64,000 nt of DNA from Ashinkailepas kermadecensis (taxonomy: Eukaryota > Arthropoda > Thecostraca > Neolepadidae): positions 754,610-818,609 of the forward strand of contig JAOTOM010005053.1 in assembly GCA_034440615.1 (NCBI GenBank), given 5' to 3'. A model generated the notes under the pieces. The model saw nothing but the letters and a program-made list of their open reading frames with translations. It was not told the origin of the DNA and did no database searches. Of this stretch, positions 46,426-58,974 are shown in pieces. The position numbers were made by a program, and so were the translations under genes. Within the stretch, counting starts at the first letter, position 1; the number at the start of each line of letters is the position of its first letter.

Positions 46426-47720
46426 CATGGATACCACGGTGGTATTGTGCACCTGGTACTGCGCCTGACTCCCGGTGTAGCGTGGTCATCGACAAGAGGT
46501 GCCGGACAGTATGGACACCACGGTGGCATTGTGCACCTGGCACTGCGCCTGACTCCCGGTGTAGCGTGGTCATCGACAGCACTACCAGGCGGCATGGACA
46601 CCACGGTGGCATTGTGCACCTGGTACTGCGCCTGACTCCCGGTGTAGCGTGGTCATCGACAGCGCTACCGGGCGGCATGGACACCACGGTGGCATTGTGC
46701 ACCTGGTACTGCGCCTGACTCCCGGTGTAGCGTGGTCATCGACAAGCACTACCAGGCGGCATGGACACCACGGTGGCATTGTGCACCTGGTACTGCGCCT
46801 GACTCCCGGTGTAGCGTGGTCATCGACAGCACTACCAGGCGGCATGGACACCACGGTGGCATTGTGCACCTGGTACTGCGCCTGACTCCCGGTGTAACGT
46901 GGTCATCGACAAGAGGTGCCGGACAGTATGGACACCAAGGTGGCATTGTGCACCTGGTACTGCGCCTGACTCCCGGTGTAGCGTGGTCATCGACAGCGCT
47001 ACCAGGCGGCATGGATACCACGGTGGCATTGTGCACCTGGTACTGCGCCTGACTCCCGGTGTAACGTGGTCATCGACAAGAGGTGCCGGACAGTATGGAC
47101 ACCACGGTGGTATTGTGCACCTGGTACTGCGCCTGACTCCCGGTGTAGCGTGGTCATCGACAGCGCTACCAGGCGGCATGGACACCACGGTGGCATTGTG
47201 CACCTGGTACTGCGCCTGACTCCCGGTGTAACGTGGTCATCGACAAGAGGTGCCGGACAGTATGGACACCACGGTGGTATTGTGCACCTGGTACTGCGCC
47301 TGACTCCCGGTGTAGCGTGGTCATCGACAGCGCTACCGGGCGGCATGGACACCACGGTGGCATTGTGCACCTGGTACTGCGCCTGACTCCCGGTGTAGCG
47401 TGGTCATCGACAGCACTACCAGGCGGCATGGACACCACGGTGGCATTGTGCACCTGGTACTGCGCCTGACTCCCGGTGTAGCGTGGTCATCGACAGCGCT
47501 ACCAGGCGGCATGGACACCACGGTGGCATTGTGCACCTGGTACTGCGCCTGACTCCCGGTGTAGCGTGGTCATCGACAGCGCTACCGGGCGGCATGGACA
47601 CCACGGTGGCATTGTGCACCTGGTACTGCGCCTGACTCCCGGTGTAGCGTGGTCATCGACAGCGCTACCGGGCGGCATGGACACCACGGTGGCATTGTGC
47701 ACCTGGTACTGCGCCTGACG
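46426..47720. repeat. 83-bp minisatellite
   Basis: About 15 units with GCATGGACACCACGGTGGCA and CTGGTACTGCGCCTGACTCC. An 84-bp variant carrying AAGAGGTGCCGGACAGT replaces the ACAGCGCTACC segment and recurs at 46495, 46912, 47079 and 47246. It ends in a 16-C run (47719-47734). Confidence 0.96.
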
Positions 47721-47734
47721 CCCCCCCCCCCCCT

Positions 47735-48990
47735 CCCCTCCGGTGTAACGTGGCTGTTGCTGCACGGGAACGCCGCACCGCCGCCTTTTGCGGCCGGCCG
47801 ACGAATGAATGATGTGCGTTGGGGGTCAGTGGGTTAAGCTTCGTGGCTGTCGCCGTCGAGACTCCGACACTCCATCACACTAATCGGCCACCACTAGAGA
47901 TGCCAATTGTATTTCTTTTGTTTATTTCTTTATTTGATCCCATGCTATGTCAACAGCAAACGGCCTCGAGTTGTTATTAATGCGCCAGTCACCGGCACAA
48001 AGCGCGGAGTCCATCCATCCAACACCGGCACCGTCGACACTGCTTCTTTGCCGCATTACTTCGCCACTGTAGTACAGTACGCTGGCATTGATGTGCACTA
48101 CACACACTCCAGAGGCAGGAGACCATATTTGGTCAAGTTATTTTCCATGTGGTCATTACACTTTAGCTTAGCTGTAGGACGCCGAAAGAACGCTCATATG
48201 GTGGACCGTGCTCGTAAAGAGACTACACCTAACCTGACTATTTTTTAAAAACACACTCGGGGATATTTCACAAAATAAAGCACTTATGGTGCCAACAGAA
48301 AGTGCATTATTGCCCTCTAAGAGCCATACTTCAAATATCTCATTTTCGTTATCGTTAGTCCACTTCGTATCGATACTAGAAAACAGGATTCAGCACTAGA
48401 ATGTTAAAGGACTGCTGCGGCATGTTCACATGTTACTGCTGTTGAAGCGATCGGAAAAACACGGAAGTTTACTGGCTGACTTTAATGATATCGCCATAAA
48501 GATACCAGTTCCGAAAAAGTTAACTGCGCTAACGCGATACAAATACATATGCTAGCTGGGGTAACTGTGGTAAGCAAACTGCGACCCAACTAAGTCGAGT
48601 TGGCAAAGAAAAAGCATGTCGTTCTATAGACATAGACGTCCTCGATAATCCTACGTCCTCGGCTCAAATCCAATCCTATCCAGCTTTGCTCGTTCCAACT
48701 TTAACACGGCTATGCTAAGCGAGCTTCACCAACCCCAATCCTGGGTCTTTACCGAGTGGACCTTGACGCTCTCCCCGGCTGTGCTCCACAGTGGCTAGCT
48801 GGGGGAGGAGGTAGCCTTGTGCATGACTGCATGCTATATTGCTCTGAATTACGGAATGGCATAATTGCTCATTACATCCTGCATTGCTCTGCCTCGTCGG
48901 CTGGCGAGGCAGCGCCGGGTTCGTCGGCGGACGGGTGTGGCTACAATGGTGCAGCTACAATCCACATGTTGCTCAAGATTCAGGCCGACT
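47735..48990. other. unassigned intron sequence
   Basis: Unique. A 113-codon frame at 47907-48248 shows no recognisable domain. No repeats. Confidence 0.5.
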
Positions 48991-48994
48991 AGGT

Positions 48995-49225
48995 TCGGCT
49001 GGCAGCCGGACAGGGAGGGTTTCGGCTACCTGGGGCGTGTTCAACTGGCAGCCGGACAGGGAGGGTTTCGGCTACCTGGGGCGTGTTCAACTGGCAGCTG
49101 GACAGGGAGGGTTTCGGCTACCTGGGGCGTGTTCGGCTGGCAGCACGGGGAAGGGATCTCGGCTCTACCTGTGCCGTGTTCGACTGGCAGCAGGGAAGGG
49201 AGGGTTTCGGCTACCTGCGCCGTGT
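48995..49225. repeat. 46-bp tandem repeat, about five units
   Basis: GGCAGCCGGACAGGGAGGGT + TTCGGCTACCTGGGGCGTGTTC. The last two units diverge. Confidence 0.92.
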
Positions 49226-49229
49226 CGGT

Positions 49230-49838
49230 GCAAAACGACACAATTAAATCTCGATTAAAGCCACCCTACTGGACTGGGGTTTCCCGATCAGGTGCGCCCC
49301 AGGCCAATGCTACGAGCTCCGCTTGGTATGGGAGCTGTTCCCGTACATCCAGCACACACATTCGAATCAAACGTACATAAAACCGACCGCTAGCCCGGTG
49401 GGCGTTGGCAAGCCCCCAACTACACAATCGGCGGACGGGCATGAACCGCGACAGCCGCGCCTTTTGGAAGGAAATCCAGCTTCGGAGCAGCAATTGCTTG
49501 TGGATGACAGAAATTATATTAAAATAATGTGTTAGTTGCTTTTCCTTTCACCTTTTCTTCACGCATAATCGTCTGCAATTACCTCAGAAACCCCAGAATT
49601 ACCTTAAATGTCGCATGATTCTCTGGGTTCGACCAGGGACTGAGGTCACTAGGGTGGGGTAAAACCCCTTAGGTGACCTATTTAAAGTTGGGGATACTCC
49701 GGCTATTCTGTGTGCTAAATTTCGCCTGCGCTTGTTCTCGAAGATCACTCCAAAAAGCGTTTTCATTCGCATTTTTCATTTATCTGGACTGCGCCACATT
49801 GGGTAATATTGGCTAAGCCCAACTAACCAGGGGGGAGG
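49230..49838. other. unassigned spacer
   Basis: 49800-49830 (GCGCCACATTGGG...TAAGCCCAACTAACC) looks like a decayed SINE-tail copy in plus orientation, directly before a SINE. The rest is unassigned. Confidence 0.45.
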
Positions 49839-49995
49839 GGGCGGTAGCTCAGTCGGTAGGAGGTTGGAGTCTTTGTCGTAAGACAGTGGGTTCGAATCCC
49901 ACAACCAGTGGGATTACCGAGTCCACCCGCGACCAACCGGCGTGAGAGGTTGGCGACGCGATATGGCCCAGCAGTCGGATGCGTGAGTGAGCAGA
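49839..49995 (+). mobile_element. tRNA-derived SINE, second subfamily
   Basis: GGCGGTAGCTCAGTCGGTAG (A box TAGCTCAGTCGG), then B box GGGTTCGAATCCCAC at 49888-49902. The conserved body CGCGACCAACCGGCGTGAGA leads to GGTTGGCGACGCGATATGGC and CCAGCAGTCGG. It shares the body with the copies at 13055 and 28712, and the GGCCCAGCAGT segment with the copy at 63873. Its 3' limit is uncertain. Confidence 0.85.
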
Positions 49996-51175
49996 GACCA
50001 GGACTTGCCAACTGGAAACTCACGAATAAAAATACCCAGGCGAATATTATCCAAAGGCGAAAAACCAAACGTGGTCTGATTTTCGGAAAATGTCGTTTGT
50101 TCGCCTTGCATATAGTTCAGGGATAAACACACAGCTGTGTCATGGCATGCAGCCAATACTGCAGATTTCAATGAAATCCACCGCTCCCCACCCTGCAAGA
50201 AATGGAAAGTTAAACCTATTAGGTTGTCATGCTCAATATAATCAAAGTCTGTAGATTGCACCACCTGGCGTGAAAATTTCACAAAATGTCAAATTTATGA
50301 AGACAACCTTACCCAGAGTTTTAGCCTATTGCATTAGTTATTTTGCCAACTTGAGAAAGAAGGTAAAAGCACTACATTAAAAGACAATATATTTTTTTTA
50401 ATTTGATCGCTGCTCATCGCCCACCAAGCACACAGCGCTATAGACTGTCGTGGTCAAGCACCGGCCAGTGCCGCCAGTCCAGAGGCGGGGCACATCATGC
50501 CGGCGTTGGATGGCGCCAAATTTGGTCAGCCGTGGCCGCCTCGGCACGCACGGCTACCGCCGCCCTCACCGGCCCGGACCGGTCACGGGCGTCTGGACCG
50601 CCCACGAGTCGGCCCCGATACCTGCCGCCTCAGCACGCACCGAGCCGCCGCGCCCGTGTCAGACCACACATGTCTTGCACAAGAGGCGAAAAATCGGCCG
50701 GCAGCGCAAATTCCTCCTAATACGCGCACAACTGCATCGGCCTCGTCAGCGGATCAGGCCGCATATGGCCGGGGGCGGAGGGCCGCGGCGGGCCGGCCTG
50801 ACGTCGGCTGGCTGAGGTGAAAGTGACAACTCCGAGTCACCGCCTGACCGTGTGTCTAGTCATCTGGATGTCTGGTCAGGCAACCACGACACAGGACGCC
50901 AGATGAAAGTAAAAGCAGGGCTAGAATACCGACAGCGCTGCCGGACGCTGCGCTAACGCATCACTCACAAAAAGAGAACACCGAGGCCCGTCAGCAGCTC
51001 CACTGATGCCGCATACAAATCGTGAGCGCAATAGTAAGTCGATAACCGGGCGTAGACAGACACGTAGACTTCAGGTAGACCAATGGTACACTTTGACGGG
51101 AGCTGACGGCTCGTACCGCCGGTACCCAGTGATGAGCGTGGACACAGAGAGCCGTTTGACAAAGCAGCTTTGGTT
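49996..51175. other. unassigned intron sequence
   Basis: A+T-rich to 50400, then GC-rich with overlapping open frames that have no recognisable domain. Confidence 0.5.
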
Positions 51176-51179
51176 GAGA

Positions 51180-51540
51180 AGGCGCCATCCGTGATGGCGG
51201 CCTCTGGCGTGGCGCTGCCTGGGACAGAGCCATCTGGGACAGCAGCCTCCGGCACGGCGCCGCCTGGGACAGAGCCATCTGGGACAGCAGCCTCTGGGGC
51301 GGCGCTGCCTGGGACAGAGCCATCTGGGACAGAGCCATCTGGGACAGCAGTCTCTGGAGCGGCGATGCCTGGGACAGATCCATCTGAGACAGCAGCCTCT
51401 GGAGCGACGATGCCTGGGACAGAGCCATCTGTGATAGCAGCCTCTGGGGCGGCGCTGCCTGGGACAGAGCCATCTGGGACAGCAGCCTCTGGAGTGGCGC
51501 TGCCTGGGACAGAGCCATCTGGGACGGCACCATCTGGCCT
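51180..51540. repeat. 45-bp minisatellite
   Basis: About eight units with CTGCCTGGGACAGAGCCATC + TGGGACAGCAGCCTCTGG. One unit carries a doubled GGGACAGAGCCATCT. Confidence 0.95.
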
Positions 51541-51910
51541 GCGGTCGTGACGTTGCAAGCATCGCCTCCTCGGCTTGCGTAGCCAAGGTCGCCGGTGCGC
51601 CGCAATCGGCCCGGCGCGTTGGCCTGCGCATGTCTGGCGCGCCCACCGCCGCGCTCCGGTGGACACTGCTGGGCGTGCAACAGCACACGGACAGCGCCGC
51701 CGGCCCGAGTCATGCAACGTCTCCAGCCACGCCGGTCAGATGGCGCCCACATGCACGGTCCCGGCGAATTTGCATGGGCCTGCTAATGTACACACACACT
51801 CATCGCCAGAAGTCATGACTCCGAATAATCAACATTGCAGTAAAAGGCGCGGTCCGAGCACCGAGGCCCTGTCGAACTATCCGGACTGCTGGTCGGTTGT
51901 GGAGGCAGCC
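51541..51910. other. unassigned GC-rich spacer
   Basis: No gene recognised. Confidence 0.5.
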
Positions 51911-51914
51911 GACT

Positions 51915-52090
51915 AGTTACGGGGACCGCTGACCAGTTGTAGGGACCGCTGACCAGTTGTGGGGAAGCTGACCAGTGGGCGGGACCAGCTATGGGGACCG
52001 CTCACCAGTTGTGGGACAGGTGACCAGTGGACGGGACCAGTTGTGGAACAGCTGACTATTGAACGAGACCAGTTGTGGAGACCGTTAGAC
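51915..52090. repeat. short degenerate repeat (~18-40 bp)
   Basis: GGGACCGCTGACCAGTTGTG variants repeated about eight times. Confidence 0.85.
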
Positions 52091-52339
52091 ATAATTGTCT
52101 GGACACCAGACGATCAATATATTTTCATATTCCATGACCTTGGTCAAGCATTGATTAAGCACTGCAAGCTCTTCTTAAACACTGCTCAACTAACATCCGG
52201 GTCAGTATCCAGGCATTGCCGTGTTCGCGGTGCAGTGGGGCCGACAGTGTGGAGCACGGTCGGCAGATGGAGGTCGATTCAGACGCACCTGTCAGCGCCG
52301 CCAGGGCGTGAAGGCAGAGTAGTGCGGCCAAATACGGCC

Positions 52340-52475
52340 ACCGCCCAGCCTCGATAGCCGTCCAGTGGCGGCCCGGACCGACAATCTAACGCTGCCACCG
52401 CCCAGCCCCCATAGCCGTCCAGTGACGGCCCGGACCGACAATCTAACGCTGCCACCGCCCAGTCCCGACCCCCTA
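52340..52475. repeat. ~58-bp tandem repeat, just over two units
   Basis: ATAGCCGTCCAGTG-CGGCCC and GACCGACAATCTAACGCTGC occur twice. Confidence 0.85.
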
Positions 52476-52479
52476 ACAC

Positions 52480-54355
52480 CGCTACCGGTCCACGAACAAG
52501 GAAGACTGTTTTTAACTTTTTATTTCCACCAGACATCTACACCAGCATTATTGGCGTCATTGACAACACCACACACGTATCAATAAGGCAGTCGCTCTGT
52601 CAGGCAGATTAGTACCAAAGAGGAAAACTACCTGTCCTGCGCCCCTGAAAGCGGGTAAAAACCTGTTCCATCATGCTGGTGACGAGTGTCGTTGTGCCCC
52701 ACATTGACAGATTCAGCATGATTGGCTCCGCGGCCGGTTTTTGACTTGAGCTCTGATAGTGCCGATGGCGTGGTAAGGAATACCGAGCGTTAAAACGAAT
52801 ATCGAAATGACAGGGACTTTGGTACTTGGCTGATGAGACTCCCCACGAGTAGGAAAACCCCGCGCAAGAGGTGCCAATTCCACCTTTCCTTGAAATGCAA
52901 GCTGTACTCGACAATTGTTTGTTCGAAGTGCACATGGGATCACTGCACTGTCTCCGTACTCAATTTTCGAAAGGCACACGTACTTAGGGGACCATTCTAT
53001 GTGGTTTCTATTGGATTTATGCTTTATACCGATGTATTTTATTAGCATCCCAATTTCGGATCTCTAAGTCCCCTCATTACATCATGATAGCATATAACTA
53101 TTTTTACACATGCTTTGCCTGTCTAGGACTTTGGGGTATGGGTGGTCTTCACCGTATTGATATTGTTACAGTGCTTATAACGTCTTATCATTTTGACAAA
53201 ATATGACATAGGCGTATTACTCTACATTCATTTCCATTTGTGAATCAAGCTTTCTAAATTCATACGTCCTATGAACTAATAACGTAATAATGAATTGCAT
53301 TTCGAGAGTGGTTTCAGCTTCCTTCCCTATTTCTGCTGCACAAGAACATAGTCAAAGGCAATACACCATTTACGTCCATACATGCCATCCATGGAAGTGC
53401 GTGCCTTCGGAGCGCATACCCCAACCTAGCCTTAATCCGTGCTGAAGGAAATAGTCACGATTTTTGCAAAAACAGGGCATGGTCGGATTTACATTGGAAT
53501 CCTGAATTTAAAGATGAAATGTTTTGCTCCCAGTGAGTTTTGGGCATCTTATCGAAGAGCAATGTGTTTGTAGTCGTTGTCAGACAGCACCATTCATCAT
53601 TCCAGTAAGAAAAAGGCGAAGATCATGTTCTGGATGACACGAATCCAGTACTGGGCTGCATTTTCCAGTCCCGCAATACGTAGAGATCCCCCCCCGAAGT
53701 CTAAAAAATAACTAACCGCCTAATGTGCTTGCGGAAAAGCCCTCAGCTCTTGTCGACAGAAGGCGCCTTTCTGAAAACGAATTTACACATTTTGGACGAA
53801 GGACACAAAATGCAAAACGAGATAGATCAGTAAGACTTTAACTGGGTCGCTGTTTCTTGAGTTATCGACAGATTCTCTGTTCGTCTACAACGTTCGCAAC
53901 TACTGAACAGATCTTTGTACATAAATTAGATACTTATTTTGGACAGTCATAGGCCAGGACACAACAATATGACACGATTTGGATTCAAACAAGGCGAACG
54001 TTTTCCTGAAATATGTGGGAAATCCACGTATGGCGATCGCATAGCACTGCCCAGGCAGCAGCCGGTAATAGATGCCTCACCGGATAACAAATGGTGGGTG
54101 TACATGTGAAGACGAGCCTCATCACCAAATATCCAACATTGGCGGAAAAGGTGAAGCCACGAACACATATTCGGGGGTAATTGACGCCAGTATTTGGCGC
54201 AGGTTTTCCGCACATCATTGTAATAATGCACATAGATACACTTTTATACTTGGAAAAACGAACCAACAGCATGATTTTGATCTAGTGCAGCTGTCATTAT
54301 CGTTCTGCAGCATGCGCCATCGTCGCAATCAAGTTAGTCATACTGGGTGAAGATG
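52480..54355. other. unassigned A+T-rich intron sequence
   Basis: No repeats or domains recognised. Frames near 53950-54270 were examined for transposase motifs without convincing result. Confidence 0.5.
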
Positions 54356-54480
54356 ATGTATGTAGTTGTATGTATGCAGTTTGATGTACGCAGCTTGATG
54401 CATGCAGTTTGATGCATGCAGTTTGATGTATGCAGTTGGACGTATGCAGTTTGATGTATGCAATTAGATGCATACAGTCA
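54356..54480. repeat. 14-16-bp minisatellite
   Basis: GTATGCAGTTTGAT variants repeated about eight times. Confidence 0.9.
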
Positions 54481-55205
54481 AACGCACACTATTCTTTGTA
54501 AGTGAATTTCCCTGGGAGCAAACTTCGTTTGCAGTAACATTAGTGAGCTCAACTGTCTTATCGAATTATTCGTCCGCGAAAATCTTCAGATGCAAATTTC
54601 TGTGCACGGTGATCTTCGCATGCCAATATTCTAGTGGAAATCATCTCATGTATTATTCTTGATACGATAACTTCACATCGACAATCCTCAGATCCTAGTC
54701 AGGAGAGGAAAACATGTGTCAAACGCGAGCAAATCCCTCTAAACTGCCCGCCTGAAGTTCTTCAGATTTCGAATATAATCGTACACCTCTCTGCTGCGTA
54801 CAGCGCGCCATTGCATAATAATAGTTAGCAAAGACGTATAAGAGAGGGAGATGGAGTCAGTTGCATGGACCTTTTGCATTTAACATTTAAGCACGAGGAT
54901 ATGCTCACGAAGTTAAACACATGACAAGTTGCGCCCACAAAGACCTGCATACGAAAATCTGCGCACACGAACATTTTTGTGTCCGTAGATCAGCAAACGC
55001 GAAATTCAGTGAGCAAGATATATTGAGGATACCAAAGTTCAGGATACAAATCTTGTCCGTAGAAAGCCTTGCAGATGCAAAGATTTCAAAACGCACGGTG
55101 ATTCGCGATGCGATTTGGGCATAAGAATGTTTTGGCACCAAAGGCAAACAGTTTAAGAAGTTGTGCGGTGGGAAGTTTGGTCTCGTAGCCTGCGCTCTGG
55201 CATCT
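54481..55205. other. unassigned spacer
   Basis: A run of loosely similar ~30-bp phrases (GCA-ATGCAAA-TTC and similar) between 54560 and 55110 suggests a very old tandem repeat. No gene. Confidence 0.35.
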
Positions 55206-55765
55206 GGTGCCGTCAGGACAGCGGCACACCACGACCATGTGGTGCAGGTCCGTGGACGCCGCCACCGGCACACACCCGGGCCCACATGTAGACACAAACA
55301 CGTCAGGACAGCGGCACACCACGACCATGTGGTCCAGGTCCGTGGACGCCGCCACCGGCACACACCCGGGCCCACATGTAGACACAAACACGTCAGGACA
55401 GCGGCACACCATGACCATGTGGTGCAGGTCCGTGGACGCCGCCACCGGCACACACCCGGGCCCACATGTAGACACAAACACGTCAGGACAGCGGCACACC
55501 ACGACCATGTGGTCCAGGTCCGTGGACGCCGCCACCGGCACACACCCGGGCCCACATGTAGACACAAACACGTCAGGACAGCGGCACACCATGACCATGT
55601 GGTGCAGGTCCGTGGACGCCGCCACCGGCACACACCCGGGCCCACATGTAGACACAAACACGTCAGGACAGCGGCACACCACGACCATGTGGTCCAGGTC
55701 CGTGGACGCCGCCACCGGCACACACCCGGGCCCACATGTAGACACAAACACGTCAGGACAGTGCC
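55206..55765. repeat. 90-bp minisatellite with 180-bp higher-order unit
   Basis: Six units with ACGTCAGGACAGCGGCACAC and GTGGACGCCGCCACCGGCAC. Units alternate GTGGTGCAGG and GTGGTCCAGG, and CCATGACC/CCACGACC follows the same alternation except in the first unit, so the real period is 180 bp, three times. Confidence 0.97.
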
Positions 55766-56036
55766 ACACGATGGCCGAGTCGGACATGCACTGATTGGGG
55801 CGAGTACAGGAAGGCGGCAGTTGGTCGGCGCCGGTACCACCCGCCACATCCGATATACCGAGCCTCGCTGCCCACGGCTGCACCGAGACAAACGCTGGTT
55901 TGCTTCTGATCATATTTGTTAACTTCACGGTAGCCGCATTTATCTAGTACCGAGTCTGGACAGAGAACACCGAACCGCGTCAGAAAACGTAGTTCACCCG
56001 TCGTGATTTATTCTACGGACATTTGTCTGTGACATG
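55766..56036. other. unassigned spacer
   Basis: Unique sequence. Confidence 0.5.
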
Positions 56037-56310
56037 CTGTCGGTGCTATAGGGTGTAGTGCTGAGTAGTGATCTGATGCCACCGATCAGGATTACGCCAC
56101 TACCTGCCGGTGCTATAGGGTGTAGTGCTGAGTAGTGATCTGATGCCACCGATCAGGATTACGCCACTACCTGTCGGTGCTATAGGGTGTAGTGCTGAGT
56201 AGTGATCTGATGCCACCGATCAGGATTACGCCACTACCTGTCGGTGCTATAGGCTGCAGTGCTGTGCAGTGTGTTCTGATGTTACCGATTAGGATTGGGC
56301 CACTACCTGT
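56037..56310. repeat. 67-bp tandem repeat, four units
   Basis: CGGTGCTATAGGGTGTAGTG and GATGCCACCGATCAGGATTA. The fourth unit is diverged. Confidence 0.95.
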
Positions 56311-56593
56311 TTTTGGCAGATAAAAATTATGATGGAAGGCAACCCAGTGACGGCTAGATTAAAGCCGGCTGGCTACCTGCAAAAAGAAACTTACTAGCAT
56401 TTCCAAACCAGTGCAAATCGACGACGTTAATTTGTGTCGGTGACTAAGAAGCCCTGTATACCACCCAGGCTGTGCAAGCTTAATCAGGCGCCCGTTCCCG
56501 ATTCTTCAGAACGCGTTAGTGCCGTCAATTACGCTTTTGCCGGAAAATTCGCGGACCCCGCGGTACATATCTTATAGCCATACCCACTCCCTC

Positions 56594-56626
56594 GGTCGGT
56601 CGGTCGGTCGGTCGGTCGGTCGGTCG
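56594..56626. repeat. (GGTC)8 microsatellite
   Basis: Tandem CGGT units at 56594-56626. Confidence 0.95.
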
Positions 56627-56947
56627 TAGAAAATAATCGTACAATGCGCACAGGAGGTAGTGGCATCCACTAAAAAGGATTGGCAAAGTACCGTAAGTGC
56701 AGGCTAAACACAGGTCAGTGACAAGCCGGCGTGCTTTTGGAGAGATGAAAGCAGGCGAGTATTTCTTCTGAGCCAAAGAAGCCACTACCAGATTACAGGC
56801 TCTCCTGCATCGTTCCTTCAGTGAACAGCTGGAGATGGGAGGGAGTCGTTGGCGGCCAGCTATCCCCACACTTTTCCTCCGAGTTGTTCAGTACTGACGG
56901 CTTTGGTCAACATCGTTATATCTTAAAATACACCAGGTACCTTAAGC

Positions 56948-58711
56948 ATGGGAATGGCGTGGGTGTCATATCGGACGAGAAGTGAATCAACTGAACCATC
57001 ACGTTCCAACCAGGAGAAGGAGTTGTTCGCTGACGACCAAAACCGGCATTTTTCTTCAACTGGCAAGCGCGTGGCTGCTGCTTTGCATTCTTTAGGGGAT
57101 TTAGGCCCAAATACAGCGCATCAACCTCGCCCTCCGCGCGTTGTTAGCTCAGCATTCAAGCTAAAGCCCGCCACTCTTCCCGAACTCTCTCATGCCCTGC
57201 GTGATTTAAATCCTACCAGTGCTCGTGGTAACGACAATGTGTCCCTGAAATTGCTCAATATGTCGTTTCCTTCGGTGTGTGTACATATTTTGCACATAAT
57301 CAACTTTAGTTTATCGTCATGTACTTTTCCGGAACTGTGGAAGTTGGCTGAAATCGTACCAATCTTCAAGAAAGGCTGCCCTGACGATCCCAAGTGTTAT
57401 AGGCCCATCTCGATCTTGAGTAACGTGTCAAAACTGTGCGAGAAGATAGTAGTCAACCAGCTCACTGCGTATCTCCACCGAAATTGTCTTCTTAACAACT
57501 CGCAACATGCCTATCGACCACTTCACTCTACTGAAACTGCCCTTGCTGATGTAGTAGCTTATGTCACAAATTGCATCGAAAGGCGCCGCGTTTGTCTGCT
57601 CGCATCAGTAGATTTGTCTAGTGCCTTCGATTGCGTGTCTCATAGCCGACTCTTGACCAAATTAGAGTGGTACGGCATCGACAGCTCTTGGTTTAGATCT
57701 TACCTTTCAAATCGCAGACAGGTAGTTCGGCCCGGAAGACTTGTATGCAACGTATCCTGTGGTGTTCCACAAGGAAGTTTGTGTGGTCCAATTCTGTTTT
57801 TGTTGTACACAAATGATCTTCTCTCACACATAGGTGATGTCTTTAAAGTCGTTGCTTACGCTGACGACACACAGGCGATGTTGTCATCGAAATTGGAGGA
57901 CATAATGTATGCCAAACGCCGTCTCGAATCGTACTTGGAAACTATGTGCTCGTGGTACCGTGTAAATCTTCTCAAGCTCAACCCATCTAACACGCAATTT
58001 GTGATTTTTGGTTCTCGCCAGATGATCGCGCGGCTGCCTAGCATCAGCCTCTCTGTTCTTGGATCGGATATTTCACGTGTCTCATCTATCAAAAACCTGG
58101 GTGTGACCATGGACGAATCGTTAACATGGAGTGAACAAATTGGCGATATTGCTAAGAAATGTAACCGCATTATCTTTCCTCTAGCCAAGCATGTACGTTC
58201 TCTTACTGAAGAAACGCTGTCGAAGTTAGTGCTTGCACTGGTTTTCCCCCATGTAATGTACTGTTGCTCAATCTGGTCTGCTGCATGTGACACCGAGCGC
58301 GTGCGAATCCAAAAAGTCATAATGAGGGCGGCTAGGATCATGACTAGGACCTCTCGCTATGGTCATATATCGCATGTTATTGAGCGGTTAGGATGGCCTA
58401 GCTTACAACGCTTTGTCGACATTAGGGATTGCTCACTGGTTCATCTTGCAGTGCATCACTCGGGAGCACCTGAAACCCTGCGTGATCTTGTGACATTGAG
58501 AAGTGATGTCAGCTCTCGATCTACGCGATCAACACCGTTTTCAGTAGAGCGCCCACGCCTGAAAACTTCTTTTGCGCAACGCTCTTTCATGTACCGTGCT
58601 GCAGTTCTTTGGAACAGTCTCCCCGAGGAAGTTAGGGCCGAGAATATGCGACTGGCTTTTAAGTTTAAGCTGAAGGAGGCGCTGAAAAGAGCTGTACGTG
58701 GGAATGTTTGA
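56948..58711 (+). CDS. LINE reverse transcriptase, intact frame without endonuclease
   Basis: Uninterrupted 587-codon frame. Motifs in order: VPIFKKG (about residue 137), YRPISILSNVSKLCEKIV, HAYRPLHSTETAL, ASVDLSSAFDCVSHSRLL (motif A), GVPQGSLCGPILFLLYTNDL (motif B) and YADD at 57857-57868 (motif C). Then come FVIFGSRQ, IKNLGVTMDESLTW and a C-terminal region ending AAVLWNSLPEEVRAENMRLAF. This is the usual layout of the L2/CR1 clade from the RT N-terminus to the stop. The ATG at 56948 is in sequence that does not look like RT for the first ~45 residues, so the true element frame probably began upstream before truncation. The lack of stops or frameshifts over 1.7 kb suggests a fairly recent insertion. 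Confidence 0.9.
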   Translation: MGMAWVSYRTRSESTEPSRSNQEKELFADDQNRHFSSTGKRVAAALHSLGDLGPNTAHQPRPPRVVSSAFKLKPATLPELSHALRDLNPTSARGNDNVSLKLLNMSFPSVCVHILHIINFSLSSCTFPELWKLAEIVPIFKKGCPDDPKCYRPISILSNVSKLCEKIVVNQLTAYLHRNCLLNNSQHAYRPLHSTETALADVVAYVTNCIERRRVCLLASVDLSSAFDCVSHSRLLTKLEWYGIDSSWFRSYLSNRRQVVRPGRLVCNVSCGVPQGSLCGPILFLLYTNDLLSHIGDVFKVVAYADDTQAMLSSKLEDIMYAKRRLESYLETMCSWYRVNLLKLNPSNTQFVIFGSRQMIARLPSISLSVLGSDISRVSSIKNLGVTMDESLTWSEQIGDIAKKCNRIIFPLAKHVRSLTEETLSKLVLALVFPHVMYCCSIWSAACDTERVRIQKVIMRAARIMTRTSRYGHISHVIERLGWPSLQRFVDIRDCSLVHLAVHHSGAPETLRDLVTLRSDVSSRSTRSTPFSVERPRLKTSFAQRSFMYRAAVLWNSLPEEVRAENMRLAFKFKLKEALKRAVRGNV

Positions 58712-58833
58712 GTATTGCATGCATGTGTTTTTAATGTTTTAGTAGCCTCCTGTCCCACCCCTTTTTTTAGCGTTTTTGACTTTTGATACTGAGTGTCTCT
58801 TGGTACCAATACAAGGATTGATTGATTGATTGA
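56948..58833 (+). mobile_element. L2/CR1-like non-LTR retrotransposon, 5'-truncated
   Basis: Carries one long reverse transcriptase frame, a ~105-bp 3' untranslated segment and a (GATT)n tail at 58816-58833 instead of poly(A). The exact 5' end is unclear; no endonuclease domain precedes it. It is a different family from the copies at 6948-10622. Confidence 0.9.
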
Positions 58834-58974
58834 AGTGGACGAGTAGCAGGCGGGAGCCATATATACGACTTATCGGCCACTTTACAGAGCGTCAATTACG
58901 AGCTTAACAACCACAAACTTGGAAATACATGCCGATAGGCGTCAAAAACTACTTGTCAAAGGCTACCATCCAAA

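Noticed and set aside
49839..49910. Functional tRNA gene
   Set aside because: A and B boxes are present, but the anticodon loop has six bases and the sequence continues into a SINE body.
53945..54272. Possible mariner-type transposase fragment (WIFGDEARLHM)
   Set aside because: Only one short FxDEA-like string; frames break and no other motif of the family follows.
54905..55928. Cys-rich minus-strand frames (CRCPDVFVSTCGPGC)
   Set aside because: Translation of the 90-bp array; the cysteine pattern repeats only because the DNA does.
56525..56869. 114-codon minus-strand frame
   Set aside because: Runs through the (GGTC)n microsatellite (RPTDRPTDRPTD); no homology.
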